This document shows, in pieces, positions 12,180 through 25,320 of a DNA stretch of 64,000 nt. Below the pieces are notes generated by a model. That model was not told the DNA's origin. It did not search any database and worked only from the letters and a program-made list of their open reading frames with translations. Every line of letters begins with the position of its first letter. Positions within the stretch are counted from its first letter, which is position 1. The stretch lies in contig NW_003127757.1 of assembly GCF_000003605.2 (NCBI RefSeq), forward strand, positions 79,105-143,104. The letters are read 5' to 3'. The DNA is from Saccoglossus kowalevskii. Its lineage: Eukaryota > Hemichordata > Enteropneusta > Harrimaniidae. A program made the position numbers and the translations under genes.

Positions 12180-12450
12180 TTTGTAGTGGTACTAACAGTG
12201 GTTCTCATTGACCGTACAGGTTAATTTGGAATTATCCAATGCCATCCTGCAACTTAACTATGTCTGTTTTGTAGTGGTACTAACAGTGGTTCTCATTGAC
12301 CGTATGGGTTAGTGTGGAATTATCCAATGCCATCCTGCAACTTAACTATGTCTGTTTAGTAGTGGTACTAACAGTGGTTCTCATTGACCGTACAGGTTAG
12401 TGTGGAATTATCCAATGCCATCCTGCAACTTAACTATGTCTGTTTTGTAG
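12180..12450. repeat. Duplicated block with TTTGG and TTTAGTAG markers (copy 1 of 3)
   Basis: The markers are GTACAGGTTAATTTGG at about 12215 and CTGTTTAGTAGTGG at about 12352, with GTACAGG copies between and after. The same order appears at 57310-57500 and 60660-60840, where the first marker reads GGTTAGTTTGG. Its distance from the next copy is about 45.1 kb, the widest spacing of a shared block that I could mark in the window. Confidence 0.8.
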
Positions 12451-14232
12451 TGGTACTTACAGTGGTTCTCATTGACCGTATGGGTTAGTGTGGAATTATC
12501 CAATGCCATTCTGCAACATAACTATGTCTGTTTTGTAGTGGTACTAACATAGGTTCTCATTGACCGTACAGGTTAGTGTGGAATTATCCAATGCCATCCT
12601 GCAACATAACTATGTCAGTTTTGTAGTGGTACTAACAGTGGTTCTCATTGACCGTATGGGTTAGTGTGGAATTATCCAATGCCATCCTGCAACTTAACTA
12701 TGTCTGTTTTGTAGTGGTACTAACAGTGGTTCTCATTGACCGTACAGGTTAGTGTGGAATTATCCAATGCCATGCTGCAACTTAACTATGTCTGTTTTGT
12801 AGTGGTACTAACAGTGGTTTTCATTGACCGTATAGGTTAGTGTGGAATTATCCCATGCCATCCTGCAACATAACTATGTCTGTTTTGTAGTGGTACTAAC
12901 AGTGGTTCTCATTGACTGTATGGGTTAGTGTGGAATTATCAAATGCCATCCTGCAACTTAACTATGTCTGTTTTGTAGTGGTATTAACAGTGGTTCTCAT
13001 TGACCGTATGGGTTAGTGTGGAATTATCCAATGCCATCCTGCAACATAACTATGTCTGTTTTGTAGTGGTACTAACAGTGGTTCTCATTGACTATATGGG
13101 TTAGTGTGGAATTATCCAATGCCATCCTGCAACATAACTATGTCTGTTTTGTAGTGGTACTAACAGTGGTTCTCCTTGACTGTATGGGTTAGTGTGGAAT
13201 TATCCAATGCCATCCTGCAACTTAACTATGTCTGTTTTGTAGTGGTACTAACAGTGGTTCTCATTGACCGTATGGGTTAGTGTGGAAATTATCCAATGCC
13301 ATCCTGCAACTTAACTATGTCTGTTTTGTAGTGGTACTAACAGTGGTTCTCATTGACCGTAAGGGTTAGTGTGGAATTATCCAATGCCATCCTGCAACTT
13401 AACTATGTCTGTTTTGTAGTGGTACTAACAGTGGTTCTCATTGACCGTACAGGTTAGTGTGGAATTATCCAATGCCATCCTGCAACTTAACTATGTCTGT
13501 TTTGTAGTGGTACTAACAGTGGTTCTCATTGACCGTATGGGTTAGTGTGGAATTATCCAATGCCATCCTGCAACATAACTATGTCTGTTTTGTAGTGGTA
13601 CTAACAGTGGTTCTCATTTACCATATGGGTTAGTGTGGAATTATCCAATGCCATCCTGCAACTTAACTATGTCTGTTTTGTAGTGGTACTAACGGTGGTT
13701 CTCATTGACCGTACAGGTTAGTGTGGAATTATCCAATGCCATCCTGCAACTTAACTATGTCTATTTTGTAGTGGTACTAACGGTGGTTCTCATTGACCGT
13801 ACAGGTTAGTGTGGAATTATCCAATGCCATCCTGCAACTTAACTATGTCTGTTTTGTAGTGGTACTAACGGTGGTTCTCATTGACTGTATGGGTTAGTGT
13901 GGAATTATCCAATGCCATCCTGCAACATAACTATGTCTGTTTTGTAGTGGTACTAACAGTGGTTCTCATTGACCGTATGGGTTAGTGTGGAATTATCCAA
14001 TGCCATCCTGCAACATAACTATGTCTGTTTTGTAGTGGTACTAACAGTGGTTCTCATTGACCGTATGGGTTAGTGTGGAATTATCCAATGCCATCCTGCA
14101 ACTTAACTATGTCTGTTTTGTAGTGGTACTAACAGTGGTTCTCATTTACCATATGGGTTAGTGTGGAATTATCCAATGCCATCCTGCAACATAACTATGT
14201 CTGTTTTGTAGTGGTACTAACAGTGGTTCTCA

Positions 14233-14415
14233 TTGACCGTATGGGTTAGTGTGGAATTATCCAATGCCATCCTGCAACTTAACTATGTCTGTTTTGTAGT
14301 GGTACTAACAGTGGTTCTCATTGACCGTATGGAATTATCCAATGCCATCCTGCAACATAACTATGTCTGTTTTGTAGTGGTACTAACAGTGGTTCTCATT
14401 GACTGTATGGGTTAG
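14233..14415. repeat. 78-bp monomer (10-bp deletion), copy 1 of 2
   Basis: At about 14332 GTATGG joins directly to AATTATCC, losing ten bases between two TGG trinucleotides, as expected for slippage or microhomology-mediated loss. The next monomers carry CTGTTATGTAG (about 14456) and CATTGTCTGTATG. Exactly the same deletion and followers occur at 38068-38230, so the deletion arose once and was duplicated. The shortened period is 26 codons, giving a spurious 60-residue open frame. Confidence 0.9.
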
Positions 14416-14879
14416 TGTGGAATTATCCAATGCCATCCTGCAACTTAACTATGTCTGTTATGTAGTGGTACTAACAGTGGTTCTCATTGTCTGTATGGGT
14501 TAGTGTGGAATTATCCAATGCCATCCTGCAACATAACTATGTCTGTTTTGTAGTGGTACTAACAGTGGTTCTCATTGACTGTATGGGTTAGTGTGGAATT
14601 ATCCAATGCCATCCTGCAACATAACTATGTCTGTTTTGTAGTGGTACTAACAGTGGTTCTCATTGACTGTATGGGTTAGTGTGGAATTATCCAATGCCAT
14701 CCTGCAACATAACTATGTCTGTTTTGTAGTGGTATTAACAGTGGTTCTCATTGACCGTATTGGTTAGTGTGGAATTATCCAATGCCATCCTGCAACTTAA
14801 CTATGTCTGTTTTGTAGTGGTACTAACAGTGGTTCTCATTGACTGTATGGGTTAGTGTGGAATTATCCAATGCCATCCT

Positions 14880-15110
14880 GCAACATAACTATGTCCGTTT
14901 TGTAGTGGTACTAACAGTGGTTCTCATTGACTGTATGTGTTAGTGTGGAATTATCCAATGCCATCCTGCTACTTAACTATGTCTGTTTTGTAGTGGTACT
15001 AACAGTGGTTCTTATTGACTGTATGGGTTAGTGTGGAATTATCCAATGCCATCCTGCAACATAACTATGTCCGTTTTGTAGTGGTACTAACAGTGGTTCT
15101 CATTGACTGT
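14880..15110. repeat. Dimeric TCCG / GCTACTT repeat, second site
   Basis: TCCG markers lie at 14894 and 15070, 176 bases apart, with a CTGCTACTT monomer between (about 14966). It has the same two-monomer unit as 9530-9900. Confidence 0.85.
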
Positions 15111-15659
15111 ATGTGTTAGTGTGGAATTATCCAATGCCATCCTGCAACTTAACTACGTCTGTTTCGTAGTGGTACTAACAGAGGTTCTCATTGACCGTAC
15201 AGGTTAGTGTGGAATTATCCAATGCCATTCTGCAACTTAACTATGTCTGCTTTGTAGTGGTACTAACAGTGGTTCTCATTGACCGTATGGGTTAGTGTGG
15301 AATTATCCAATGCCATCCTGTAACTTAACTATGTCTGTTTTGTAGTGGTACTAACAGTGGTTCTCATTGACCGTACAGGTTAGTGTGGAATTATCCAATG
15401 CCATCCTGCAACTTAACTATGTCTGTTTTGTAGTGGTACTAACAGTGGTTCTCATTGACTGTATGGGTTAGTGTGGAATTATCCAATGCCATCCTGCAAC
15501 TTAACTATGTCTGTTTTGTAGTGGTACTAACAGTGGTTCTCATTGACTGTATGGGTTAGTGTGGAATTATCCAATGCCATCCTGCAACTTAACTATGTCT
15601 GTTTTGTAGTGGTACTAACAGTGGTTCTCATTGACCGTATGGGTTAGTGTGGAATTATC

Positions 15660-16010
15660 CAATGCCATCCTGCAACTTAACTATGTCTGTTTTGTAGTGG
15701 TACTAACAGTGGTTCTTATTGACCATATGGGTTAGTGTGGAATTATCCAATGCCATCCTGCAACTTAACTATGTCTGTTTTGTAGTGGTACTAACAGTGG
15801 TTCTTATTGACCATATGGGTTAGTGTGGAATTATCCAATGCCATCCTGCAACTTAACTATGTCTGTTTTGTAGTGGTACTAACGGTGGTTCTCATTGACC
15901 GTATGGGTTAGTGTGGAATTATCTAATGCCATCCTGCAACTTAACTATGTCTGTTTTGTAGTGGTACTAACAGTGGTTCTCATTGACTGTATGGGTTAGT
16001 GTGGAATTAT
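15660..16010. repeat. Duplicated block, related to 44680-45020
   Basis: Two consecutive monomers end TTCTTATTGACCATATG (about 15713 and 15801), followed by an AACGGTGG copy and then one with ATTATCTAATG (15921). The identical order is present at about 44731, 44819, 44900 and 44938. The offset is about 29.0 kb. Confidence 0.85.
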
Positions 16011-19000
16011 CCAATGCCATCCTGCAACATAACTATGTCTGTTTTGTAGTGGTACTAACAGTGGTTCTCATTGACTGTATGGGTTAGTGTGGAATTATCC
16101 AATGCCATCCTGCAACTTAACTATGTCTGTTTTGTAGTGGTATTAACAGTGGTTCTCATTGACTGTATGGGTTAGTGTGGAATTATCCAATGCCATCCTG
16201 CAACTTAACTATGTCTGTTTTGTAGTGATACTATCAGTGGTTCTCATTGACTGTATGGGTTAGTGTGGAATTATCCAATGCCATCCTGCAACTTAACTAT
16301 GTCTGTTTTGTAGTGGTACTAACGGTGGTTCTCCTTGACCGTACAGGTTAGTGTGGAATTATCCAATGCCATCCTGCAACTTAACTATGTCTGTTTTGTA
16401 GTGGTACGAACAGTGGTTCTCATTGACCGTATGGGTTAGTGTGGAATTATCCAATGCCATCCTGCAACTTAACTATGTCTGTTTTGTAGTGGTACTAACA
16501 GTGGTTCTCATTGACCGTACAGGTTAGTGTGGAATTATCCAATGCCATCCTGCAACTTAACTATGTCTGCTTTGTAGTGGTACTAACAGTGGTTCTCATT
16601 GATCGTATGGGTTAGTGTGGAATTATCCAATGCCATCCTGCAACTTAACTATGTCTGTTTTGTAGTGGTACTAACAGTGGTTCTCATTGACTGTATGGGT
16701 TAGTGTGGAATTATCCAATGCCATCCTGCAACTTAACTATGTCTGTTTTGTAGTGGTACTAACAGTGGTTCTCATTGACCGTATGGGTTAGTGTGGAATT
16801 ATCCAATGCCATCCTGCAACAAAACTATGTCTTTTTTGTAGTGGTACTAACAGTGGTTCTCATTGACCGTACAGGTTAGTGTGGAATTATCCAATGCCAT
16901 CCTGCAACTTAACTATGTCTGTTTTTAGTGGTACTAACACTGGTTCTTATTGACCGTACAGGTTAGTGTGGAATTATCCAATGCCATCCTGCAACTTAAC
17001 TATGTCTGTTTTTTAGTGGTACTAACAGTGGTTCTCATTGACCGTATGGGTTAGTGTGGAATTATCCAATGCCATCCTGCAACATAACTATGTCTGTTTT
17101 GTAGTGGTACTAACAGTGGTTCTCATTGACCGTACAGGTTAGTGTGGAATTATCCAATGCCATCCTGCAACTTAACTATGTCTGTTTTTTAGTGGTACTA
17201 ACAGTGGTTCTCATTGACCGTACAGGTTAGTGTGGAATTATCCAATGCCATCCTGCAACTTAACTATGTCTGTTTTGTAGTGGTACTAACAGTGGTTCTC
17301 ATTGACCGTATGGGTTAGTGTGGAATTATCCAATGCCATCCTGCAACATAACTATGTCTGTTTTGTAGTGGTACTAACAGTGGTTCTCATTGACCGTATG
17401 GGTTAGTGTGGAATTATCCAATGCCATCCGGCAACTTAACTATGTCTGTTTTATAGTGGTACTAACAGTGGTTCTCATTGACCGTATGGGTTAGTGTGGA
17501 ATTATCCAATGCCATCCTGCAACTTAACTATGTCTGTTTTGTAGTGGTACTAACAGTGGTTCTCATTGACTGTATGGGTTAGTGTGGAATTATCCAATGC
17601 CATCATGCAACTTAACTATGTCTGTTTTGTAGTGGTACTAACAGTGGTTCTTAATGACCGTATGGGTTAGTGTGGAATTATCCAATGCCATCCTGCAACT
17701 TAACTATGTCTGTTTTGTAGTGGTACTAACAGTGGTTCTCATTGACTGTATGGGTTAGTGTGGAATTATCCAATGCCATCCTGCAACTTAACTATGTCTG
17801 TTTTGTAGTGGTACTAACAGTGGTTCTCATTGACTGTATGGGTTAGTGTGGAATTATCCCATGCCATCCTGCAACTTAACTATGTCTGTTTTGTAGTGGT
17901 ACTAACAGTGGTTCTCATTGACCGTATGGGTTAGTGTGGAATTATCCAATGCCATCATGCAACATAACTATGTCTGTTTTGTAGTGGTACTAACAGTGGT
18001 TCTCATTGACCGTATGGGTTAGTGTGGAATTATCCAATGCCATCCTGCAACTTAACTATGTCTGTTTTGTAGTGGTACTAACAGTGGTTCTCATTGACCG
18101 TATGGGTTAGTGTGGAATTATCCAATGCCATCATGCAACATAACTATGTCTGTTTTGTAGTGGTACTAACAGTGGTTCTCATTGACCGTATGGGTTAGTG
18201 TGGAATTATCCAATGCCATCCTGCAACATAACTATGTCTGTTTTGTAGTGGTACTAACAGTGGTTCTCATTGACCGTATGGGTTAGTGTGGAATTATCCA
18301 ATGCCATCCTGCAACATAACTATGTCTGTTTTGTAGTGGTACTAACAGTGGTTCTCATTGACCGTATGGGTTAGTGTGGAATTATCCAATGCCATCCTGC
18401 AACTTAACTATGTCTGTTTTGTAGTGGTACTAACAGTGGTTCTCATTGACCGTATGGGTTAGTGTGGAATTATCCAATGCCATCCTGCAACATAACTATG
18501 TCTGTTTTGTAGTGGTACTAACAGTGGTTCTCATTGACCGTATGGGTTAGTGTGGAATTATCCAATGCCATCCTGCAACTTAACTATGTCTGTTTTGTAG
18601 AGGTACTAACAGTGGTTCTCATTGACCGTATGGGTTAGTGTGGAATTATCCAATGCCATCCTGCAACATAACTATGTCTGTTTTGTAGTGGTACTAACAG
18701 TGGTTCTCATTGACTGTATGGGTTAGTGTGGAATTATCCAATGCCATCCTGCAACTTAACTATGTCTGTTTTGTAGTGGTACTAACAGTGGTTCTCATTG
18801 ACTGTATGGGTTAGTGTGGAATTATCCAATGCCATCCTGCAACTTAACAATGTCTGTTATGTAGTGGTACTAACAGTGGTTCTCATTGACTGTATGGGTT
18901 AGTGTGGAATTATCCAATGCCATCCTGCAACTTAACTATGTCTGTTTTGTAGTGGTACTAACAGTGGTTCTCATTGACTGTATGGGTTAGTGTGGAATAA

Positions 19001-19439
19001 TCCAATGCCATCCTGCAACATAACTATGTCTGTTTTGTAGTGGTACTAACAGTGGTTCTCATTGACTGTATGGGTTAGTGTGGAATTATCCAATGCTATC
19101 CTGCAAAATAACTATGTCTGTTTTGTAGTGGTACTAACAGTGGTTCTCATTGACCGTATGGGTTAGTGTGGAATTATCCAATGCCATCCTGCAACTTAAC
19201 TATGTCTGTTTTGTAGTGGTACTAACAGTGGTTCTCATTGACTGTATGGGTTAGTGTGGAATTATCCAATGCCATCCTGCAACTTAACTATGTCTGTTTT
19301 GTAGTGGTACTAACAGTGGTTCTCATTGACCGTATGGGTTAGTGTGGAATTATCCAATGCCATCCTGCAACTTAACTATGTCTGTTTTGTAGTGGTACTA
19401 ACAGTGGTTCTCATTGACCGTATGGGTTAGTGTGGAATT

Positions 19440-19780
19440 ATCCAATGCCATCCTGCAACTTAAGTATGTCTGTTTTGTAGTGGTACTAACAGTGGTTCTC
19501 ATTGACCGTATGGGTTAGTGTGGAATTATCCAATGCCATCCTGCAACTTAACTATGTCTGTTTTGTAGTGGTACTAACAGCGGTTCTCATTGACCGTACA
19601 GGTTAGTGTGGAATTATCCAATGCCATCCTGCAACTTAACTATGTCTGTTTTGTAGTGGTACTAACAGTGGTTCTCATTGACCGTATGGGTTAGTGTGGA
19701 ATTATCCAATGCCATCCTGCAACATAACTATGTCTGTTTTGTAGTGGTACTAACAGTGGTTCTCATTGACCATATGGGTT
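19440..19780. repeat. Duplicated block, related to 38690-39040
   Basis: TTAAGTATG at 19461 is followed by a GTACAGG copy, an ordinary copy and a GACCATATG copy. The same series starts at 38711. TTAAGTATG is otherwise seen once, near 29217. The offset of 19250 bases is not a whole number of monomers, consistent with indels between the two copies. Confidence 0.8.
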
Positions 19781-22700
19781 AGTGTGGAATTATCCATTGC
19801 CATCCTGCAACTTAACTATGTCTGTTTTGTAGTGGTACTAACAGTGGTTCTCATTGACCGTACAGGTTAGTGTGGAATTATCCAATGCCATCCTGCAACT
19901 TAACTATGTCTGTTTTGTAGTGGTACTAATAGTGGTTCTCATTGACCGTATGGGTTAGTGTGGAATTATCCAATGCCATCCTGCAACTTAACTATGTCTG
20001 TTTTGTAGTGGTACTAACGGTGGTTCTCATTGACTGTATGGGTTAGTGTGGAATTATCCAATGCCATCCTGCAACATAACTATGTCTGTTTTGTAGTGGT
20101 ACTAACAGTGGTTCTCATTGACCGTATGGGTTAGTGTGGAATTATCCAATGCCATCCTGCAACATAACTATGTCTGTTTTGTAGTGGTACTAACAGTGGT
20201 TCTCATTGACCGTATGGGTTAGTGTGGAATTATCCAATGCCATCCTGCAACTTAACTATGTCTGTTTTGTAGTGGTACTAACAGTGGTTCTCATTGACCG
20301 TATGGGTTAGTGTGGAATTATCCAATGCCATCCTGCAACATAACTATGTCTGTTTTGTAGTGGTACTAACAGTGGTTCTCATTGACCGTATGGGTTAGTG
20401 TGGAATTATCCAATGCCATCCTGCAACTTAACTATGTCTGTTTTGTAGTGGTACTAACAGTGGTTCTCATTGACCGTATGGGTTAGTGTGGAATTATCCA
20501 ATGCCATCCTGCAACATAACTATGTCTCTTTTGTAGTGGTACTAACAGTGGTTCTCATTGACTGTATGGGTTAGTGTGGAATTATCCAATGCCATCCTGC
20601 AACTTAACTATGTCTGTTTTGTAGTGGTACTAACAGTGGTTCTCATTGACTGTATGGGTTAGTGTGGAATTATCCAATGCCATCCTGCAACTTAACTATG
20701 TCTGTTTTGTAGTGGTACTAACAGTGGTTCTCATTGACTGTATGGGTTAGTGTGGAATTATCCAATGCCATCCTGCAACTTAACTATGTCTGTTTTGTAG
20801 TGGTACTAACAGTGGTTCTCATTGACCGTATGGGTTAGTGTGGAATTATCCAATGCCATCATGCAACTTAACTATGTCTGTTTTGTAGTGGTACTAACAG
20901 TGGTTCTCATTGACCGTATGGGTTAGTGTGGAATTATCCAATGCCATCCTGCAACTTAACTATGTCTGTTTTGTAGTGGTACTAACAGTGGTTCTCATTG
21001 ACCGTATGGATTAGTGTGGAATTATCCAATGCCATCCTGCAACATAACTATGTCTGTTTTGTAGTGGTACTAACAGTGGTTCTCATTGACTGTATGGGTT
21101 AGTGTGGAATTATCCAATGCCATCCTGCAACATAACTATGTCTGTTTTGTAGTGGTACTAACAGTGGTTCTCATTGACTGTATGGGTTAGTGTGGAATTA
21201 TCCAATGCCATCCTGCAACTTAACTATGTCTGTTTTGTAGTGGTACTAACAGTGGTTCTCATTAACTGTATGGGTTAGTGTGGAATTATCGAATGCCATC
21301 CTGCAACTTAACTATGTCTGTTTTGTAGTGGTACTAACAGTGGTTCTCATTGACCATATGGGTTAGTGTGGAATTATCCAATGCCAGCCTGCAACTTAAC
21401 TATGTCTGTTTTGTAGTGGTACTAACAGTGGTTCTCATTGACCATATGGGTTAGTGTGGAATTATCCAATGCCATCCTGCAACTTAACTATGTCTGTTTT
21501 GTAGTGGTACTAACAGTGGTTCTCATTGACCGTACAGTTAGTGTGGAATTATCCAATGCCATCCTGCAACTTAACTATGTCTGTTTTGTAGTGGTACTAA
21601 CAGTGGTTCTCATTGACTGTATGGGTTAGTGTGGAATTATCCAATGCCATCCTGCAACTTAACTATGTCTGTTTTGTAGTGGTACTAACAGTGGTTCTCA
21701 TTGACTGTATGGGTTAGTGTGAAATTATCCAATGCCATCCTGCAACTTAACTATGTCTGTTTTGTAGTGGTACTAACAGTGGTTCTCATTGACCGTATGG
21801 GTTAGTGTGGAATTATCCAATGCCATCCTGCAACTTAACTATGTCTGTTTTGTAGTGGTATTAACAGTGGTTCTCATTGACTGTATGGGTTAGTGTGGAA
21901 TTATCCAATGCCATCCTGCAACTTAACTATGTCTGTTTTGTAGTGGTACTAACAGTGGTTCTCATTGACTGTATGGGTTAGTGTGGAATTATCCAATGCC
22001 ATCCTGCAACATAACTATGTCTGTTTTCTAGTGGTACTAACAGTGGTTCTCATTGACTGTATGTGTTAGTGTGGAATTATCCAATGCCATCCTGCAACTT
22101 AACTATGTCTGTTTTGTAGTGGTACTAACAGTGGTTCTCATTTACTGTATGGGTTAGTGTGGAATTATCCAATGCCATCCTGCAACTTAACTATGTCTGT
22201 TTTGTAGTGGTACTAACAGTAGTTCTCATTGACTGTATGGGTTAGTGTGGAATTATAAAATGCCATCCTGCAACTTAACTATGTCTGTTTTGTAGTGGTA
22301 CTAACAGTGGTTCTCATTGACTGTATGGGTTAGTGTGGAATTATCCAATGCCATCCTGCAACTTAACTATGTCTGTTTTGTAGTGGTACTAACAGTGGTT
22401 CTCATTAACTGTATGGGTTAGTGTGGAAATTATCCAATGCCATCCTGCAACTTAATTATGTCTGTTTTGTAGTGGTACTAACAGTGGTTCTCATTGACCG
22501 TATGGGTTAGTGTGGAATTATCCAATGCCATCCTGCAACTTAACTATGTCTGTTTTGTAGTGGTACTAACAGTGGTTCTCATTGACTGTATGGGTTAGTG
22601 TGGAATTATCCAATGCCATCCTGCAACATAACTATGTCTGTTTTGTAGTGGTACTAACAGTGGTTCTCATTGACTACATGGGTTAGTGTGGAATTATCCA

Positions 22701-22929
22701 ATGCCATCCTGCAACTTAACTATGTCTGTTTTGTAGTGGTACTAACAGTGGTTCTCATTGACTGTACGGGTTAGTGTGGAATTATCCAATACCATCCTGC
22801 AACTTAATTATGTCTGTTTTGTAGTGGTACTAACAGTGGTTCTCATTGACCGTATGGGTTAGTGTGGAATTATCCAATGCCATCCTGCAACTTAACTATG
22901 TCTGTTTTGTAGTGGTACTAACAGTGGTT

Positions 22930-22940
22930 CCCCCTCACTG
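22930..22940. repeat. Rare CCCCCTCAC variant (copy 1 of 2)
   Basis: CCCCCTCAC replaces CTCATTGAC at the end of one monomer. The only other instance I saw is at 36471, 13541 bases away. Several clustered changes shared by two copies point to duplication or gene conversion rather than two independent events. Confidence 0.75.
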
Positions 22941-23320
22941 TATGGGTTAGTGTGGAATTATCCAATGCCATCATGCAACATAACTATGTCTGTTTTGTAG
23001 TGGTACTAACAGTGGTTCTCATTGACTGTATGGGTTAGTGTGGAATTATCCAATGCCATCCTGCAACTTAACTATGTCTGTTTTGTAGTGGTACTAACAG
23101 TGGTTCTCATTGACCGTATGGGTTAGTGTGGAATTATCCAATACCATCCTGCAACTTAACTATGTCTGTTTTGTAGTGGTACTAACAGTGGTTCTCATTG
23201 ACTGTATGTGTTAGTGTGGAATTATCCAATGCCATCCTGCAACATAACTATGTCTGTTTTGTAGTGGTACTAACAGTGGTTCTCATTGACTGTATGGGTT
23301 AGTGTGGAATTATCCAATGC

Positions 23321-23930
23321 CTGCCTGCAACTTAACTATGTCTGTTTTGTAGTGGTACTAACAGTGGTTCTCATTGACTATATGGGTTAGTGTGGAATTA
23401 TCCAATGCCATCCTGCAACTTAATTATGTCTGTTTTGTAGTGGTACTAACAGTGGTTCTCATTGACTGTATGGGTTAGTGTGGAATTATCCAATGCCTGC
23501 CTGCAACTTAACTATGTCTGTTTTGTAGTGGTACTAACAGTGGTTCTCATTGACTATATGGGTTAGTGTGGAATTATCCAATGCCATCCTGCAACATAAA
23601 TATGTCTGTTTTGTAGTGGTACTAACAGTGGTTCTCATTGACTGTATGGGTTAGTGTGGAATTATCCAATGCCTGCCTGCAACTTAACTATGTCTGTTTT
23701 GTAGTGGTACTAACAGTGGTTCTTAATGACCGTATGGGTTAGTGTGGAATTATCCAATGCCATCCTGAAACATAACTATGTCTGTTTTGTAGTGGTACTA
23801 GCAGTGGTTCTCATTGACTGTATGGGTTAGTGTGGAATTATCCAATGCCTGCCTGCAACTTAACTATGTCTGTTTTGTAGTGGTACTAACAGTGGTTCTC
23901 ATTGACTATATGGGTTAGTGTGGAATTATC
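23321..23930. repeat. Higher-order repeat: 176-bp dimer, four units
   Basis: AATGCCTGCCTGC, where CATC is replaced by CTGC, occurs at 23321, 23497, 23673 and 23849, always 176 bases apart. The partner monomers are CATCCTGCAAC types with or without GACTATATG. The subtype reappears at 24641 and 25257. Confidence 0.9.
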
Positions 23931-24329
23931 CAATGCCATCCTGCAACATAACTATGTCTGTTTTGTAGTGGTACTAACAGTGGTTGTCATTGACTGTATG
24001 GGTTAGTGTGGAATTATCCAATGCCATCATGCAACTTAACTATGTCTGTTTTGTAGTGGTACTAACAGTGGTTCTTAATGACCGTATGGGTTAGTGTGGA
24101 ATTATCCAATGCCATCCTGCAACATAACTATGTCTGTTTTGTAGTGGTACTAACAGTGGTTGTCATTGACCGTATGGGTTAGTGTGGAATTATCCAATGC
24201 CATCCTGCAACATAACTATGTCTGTTTAGTAGTGGTACTAACAGTGGTTCTCATTGACTGTATGGGTTAGTGTGGAATTATCCAATGCCATCCTGCAACT
24301 TAACTATGTCTGTTTTGTAGTGGTACTAA

Positions 24330-25320
24330 CAGTGGTTCTTATTGACCGTACAGGTTAGTGTAGAATTATCCAATGCCATCCTGCAACTTAACTATGTCTG
24401 TTTTGTAGTGGTACTAACAGTGGTTCTTATTGACCGTACAGGTTAGTGTAGAATTATCCAATGCCATCCTGCAACTTAACTATGTCTGTTTTGTAGTGGT
24501 ACTAACAGTGGTTCTCATTGACTATATGGGTTAGTGTGGAATTATCCAATGCCATCCTGCAACATAAATATGTCTGTTTTGTAGTGGTACTTACAGTGGT
24601 TCTCATTGACTGTATGGGTTAGTGTGGAATTATCCAATGCCTGCCTGCAACTTAACTATGTCTGTTTTGTAGTGGTACTAACAGTGGTTCTCATTGACTG
24701 TATGGATTAGTGTGGAATTATCCAATGCCATCCTGCAACATAACTATGTCTGTTTTGTAGTGGTACTAACAGTGGTTCTCATTGACTGTATGGGTTAGTG
24801 TGGAATTATCCAATGCCATCCTGCAACATAACTATGTCTGTTTTGTAGTGGTACTAACAGTGGTTCTCATTGACTGTATGGGTTAGTGTGGAATTATCCA
24901 ATGCCATCCTGCAACTTAACTATGTCTGTTTTGTAGTGGTACTAACAGTGGTTCTTATTGACCGTACAGGTTAGTGTAGAATTATCCAATGCCATCCTGC
25001 AACTTAACTATGTCTGTTTTGTAGTGGTACTAACAGTGGTTCTTATTGACCGTACAGATTAGTGTAGAATTATCCAATGCCATCCTGCAACTTAACTATG
25101 TCTGTTTTGTAGTGGTACTAACAGTGGTTCTCATTGACTATATGGGTTAGTGTGGAATTATCCAATGCCATCCTGCAACATAAATATGTCTGTTTTGTAG
25201 TGGTACTAACAGTGGTTCTCATTGACTGTATGGGTTAGTGTGGAATTATCCAATGCCTGCCTGCAACTTAACTATGTCTGTTTTGTAGTGGTACTAACAG
25301 TGGTTCTCATTGACTGTATG
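24330..25320. repeat. Higher-order repeat: 7-monomer (616 bp) duplication
   Basis: The unit contains two consecutive TTATTGACCGTACAG copies followed by GTGTAGAATT, then GACTATATG (24521 and 25137), AACATAAATATG (24561 and 25177) and AATGCCTGCC (24641 and 25257). All these markers are 616 bases apart, exactly 7 x 88. The second unit differs slightly (GTACAGATTAG near 25056). Confidence 0.9.
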
